A program made the position numbers and the translations under genes. DNA of 64,000 nucleotides, taken from assembly GCF_009911265.1 (NCBI RefSeq), contig NZ_QXXA01000005.1:62001-126000 (forward strand), given 5' to 3'. Source of the stretch: Senegalia massiliensis (GTDB taxonomy: Bacteria; Bacillota; Clostridia; Tissierellales; SIT17). Shown piece by piece: positions 62,981-64,000 of the stretch. Within the stretch, counting starts at the first letter, position 1. Every line of letters starts with the position of its first letter. The notes beneath the pieces are model-generated. The model searched no databases, had not been told where the DNA came from, and saw only the letters and a program-made list of their open reading frames with translations.

Positions 62981-63865
62981 TTATAATTCTAAATCTAAAC
63001 CACTAGTTTTTTGTTTTACCATTTCATTTATAATGTGAGCTATATGAGCTCCTGCTTCTACTGCAGCAGTACCATCTTTATGAATATTTGAAACTACATT
63101 TCTTCTTGCTTCTGGCATTCCAACTGTTGCTTTATATGCTATATATGCACTCATACTTTCTCCTGTTGCAAGTCCAGGTCTTTCTCCTACTAAAAGACAA
63201 GTAACATCTGCTCCAGTAACTTCTGAAACTACATCCATTGATGGAACTCGTCCATATTTAATAAAGAATGGTGTTCCAAGTTCAAGTCCATATCCTTCTA
63301 AACCTTGCTTTAATGTTGGAAGTATATCTCTAATATTAGCTTCAATAGCTGTAGAACTTAACCCATCTGCAACTATTATTTGAACTTGTGGATTCTTTTT
63401 GCAGTTTTCTTTTATTTTATTTATCTCTTCATCAGCAAATTGTCTACCTAAATCTGGTCTAGTTATATATTGATCTTTATCTTTACACTTTGTTTTAACT
63501 GTAAAAAGATCCATTTCTTCAACAATTTTTTCATCTACACTTGTAAATACTGCATCCATTGCAACTGCATGATCTGCTCTAAATCTTAAAAGTGTACTTG
63601 TCTTACATCTTGGTCCAGATCTCCAAGCACCTACTCTAGCAGCTGTATTCTTTTTAAGCTCTAGATACTCTTCCTTATTTTCTGGTTCTGGCACTAATAA
63701 TTGTTCCCTTAAATTCACTTCAGTTATATCAGACAATTCACTATTATCTACATCCGATACTTTTGTTTCTGGTAAAGAACATTTATCACTATTATCAGAA
63801 GGTTTACCATCTAATTGTGATAATACTTGTTCTACTATTTCCTTTAAATCTTTTTCAGATACCAT
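62981..63865 (-). CDS. eutC: Ethanolamine ammonia-lyase small subunit EutC
   Basis: 294 residues. TAARVGAWRSGPRCKTSTLL, LRFRADHAVAMDAVFTSVDE, IVADGLSSTAIEANI and LVGERPGLATGESMSAYIAY (cobalamin contacts) are conserved. With EutB it splits ethanolamine to acetaldehyde and ammonia using adenosylcobalamin. The N-terminal helix (KDLKEIVEQVLSQLDGK) is the expected encapsulation sequence. Confidence 0.95.
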   Translation of the reverse strand: MVSEKDLKEIVEQVLSQLDGKPSDNSDKCSLPETKVSDVDNSELSDITEVNLREQLLVPEPENKEEYLELKKNTAARVGAWRSGPRCKTSTLLRFRADHAVAMDAVFTSVDEKIVEEMDLFTVKTKCKDKDQYITRPDLGRQFADEEINKIKENCKKNPQVQIIVADGLSSTAIEANIRDILPTLKQGLEGYGLELGTPFFIKYGRVPSMDVVSEVTGADVTCLLVGERPGLATGESMSAYIAYKATVGMPEARRNVVSNIHKDGTAAVEAGAHIAHIINEMVKQKTSGLDLEL

Positions 63866-63904
63866 TTAATTCACCTCTCCATTTTTCAATGATTATAATC
63901 TATA

Positions 63905-64000
63905 TTATTTTAAAAAGATTGATGCATCTCCAGCTCTTTCAGTTAAAACTCCATTTCTTGTTATTCCCATTTTTTCTGTCCACTCATGGAATTCTTTTAT
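63905..64000 (-). CDS. eutB: Ethanolamine ammonia-lyase large subunit EutB, C-terminal end only
   Basis: The last 31 codons are in the window: HEWTEKMGITRNGVLTERAG then DASIFLK and stop. The position before eutC and the C-terminal sequence identify EutB. The gene continues beyond the right edge. Confidence 0.88.
   Translation of the reverse strand: MKEFHEWTEKMGITRNGVLTERAGDASIFLK

Noticed and set aside
52429-64000. EutV-type dual-hairpin attenuators inside the operon
   Set aside because: The only clear internal hairpin (59822-59848) lacks the paired structure and the T-run; such sites would mostly lie upstream of this window.

Overview
The window is very AT-rich DNA (roughly 28% G+C by eye) from an anaerobic Firmicute, most likely class Clostridia. 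The evidence is strong AGGAGG ribosome sites, a clostridial ethanolamine (eut) microcompartment operon, CotH/VTC cluster genes, BrnQ, an ECF sigma/anti-sigma pair and clostridial-type recombinases. The family (Clostridiaceae or Peptostreptococcaceae) cannot be fixed from the sequence alone.

Region 1 (1-28.4 kb) is a host gene split by an integrated mobile element. The host gene encodes a YyaL/DUF255 thioredoxin-domain protein. Its 3' part lies at 1-1501 and its 5' part at 28345-28527. Both breaks fall in the codons for the CHWCHV motif and share a 21-bp imperfect palindrome, which marks the attachment core; joining the two flanks restores the reading frame exactly. The ~26.9-kb element between them carries a large serine recombinase and a small tyrosine recombinase at its left end, a second diverged copy of the yyaL 5' end, small unknown proteins, and GIY-YIG and homing-repeat proteins. 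It also carries a restriction-modification island (Sau3AI/MutH-like nuclease, a PD-(D/E)XK protein, a BglII-like nuclease and a C5 methyltransferase), a second C5 methyltransferase, and a tight leftward operon of seven genes (tyrosine recombinase, coiled-coil TIR protein, nuclease-RecQ helicase fusion, coiled-coil membrane protein, PD-(D/E)XK nuclease, and two genes each broken by one stop, the second HEPN-like). At the right end are a gpII/CRI-type replication protein, a dense repeat array and a JAMM-domain protein. Reading by eye, I found no GATC between 1076 and 31919, a void that covers the whole element and fits a GATC-specific restriction system. A 16-bp palindrome recurs four times, once or twice beside each key module. 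The TIR/RecQ operon is the best candidate for an undescribed defence system.

Region 2 (28.5-42.5 kb) is ordinary chromosome: cobalamin adenosyltransferase, BrnQ transporter, aldehyde dehydrogenase, a two-gene YeeE/YedE sulfur transporter with a divergent Crp/Fnr regulator, an anti-sigma factor with a frameshifted ECF sigma gene, a GyrI-like protein, relics of a transposase and an integrase, a GNAT acetyltransferase, small membrane proteins, a Cys-rich copper-storage-like protein, a MATE pump, an HD-GYP protein and a small secreted protein.

Region 3 (42.5-52.3 kb) is a leftward chain: CCA-adding enzyme, VTC domain, DUF4956, CotH kinase-like protein, membrane-anchored glycosidase-like protein, HEAT-like protein and a GT2 synthase. 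It resembles a surface or spore-coat polymer cluster. An AIM24 family gene lies just upstream.

Region 4 (52.4-64 kb) is the 3' portion of a eut operon transcribed leftward: eutB (end only), eutC, eutL, eutK-like, eutE, eutM, eutT, pduL-type eutD, eutJ, an unknown, eutN, pduS-like, pduT-like, an unknown, a second eutM, eutH and eutQ. Together they encode ethanolamine ammonia-lyase, acetaldehyde oxidation to acetyl-CoA and acetyl phosphate, B12 cofactor upkeep, the shell and the ethanolamine transporter.
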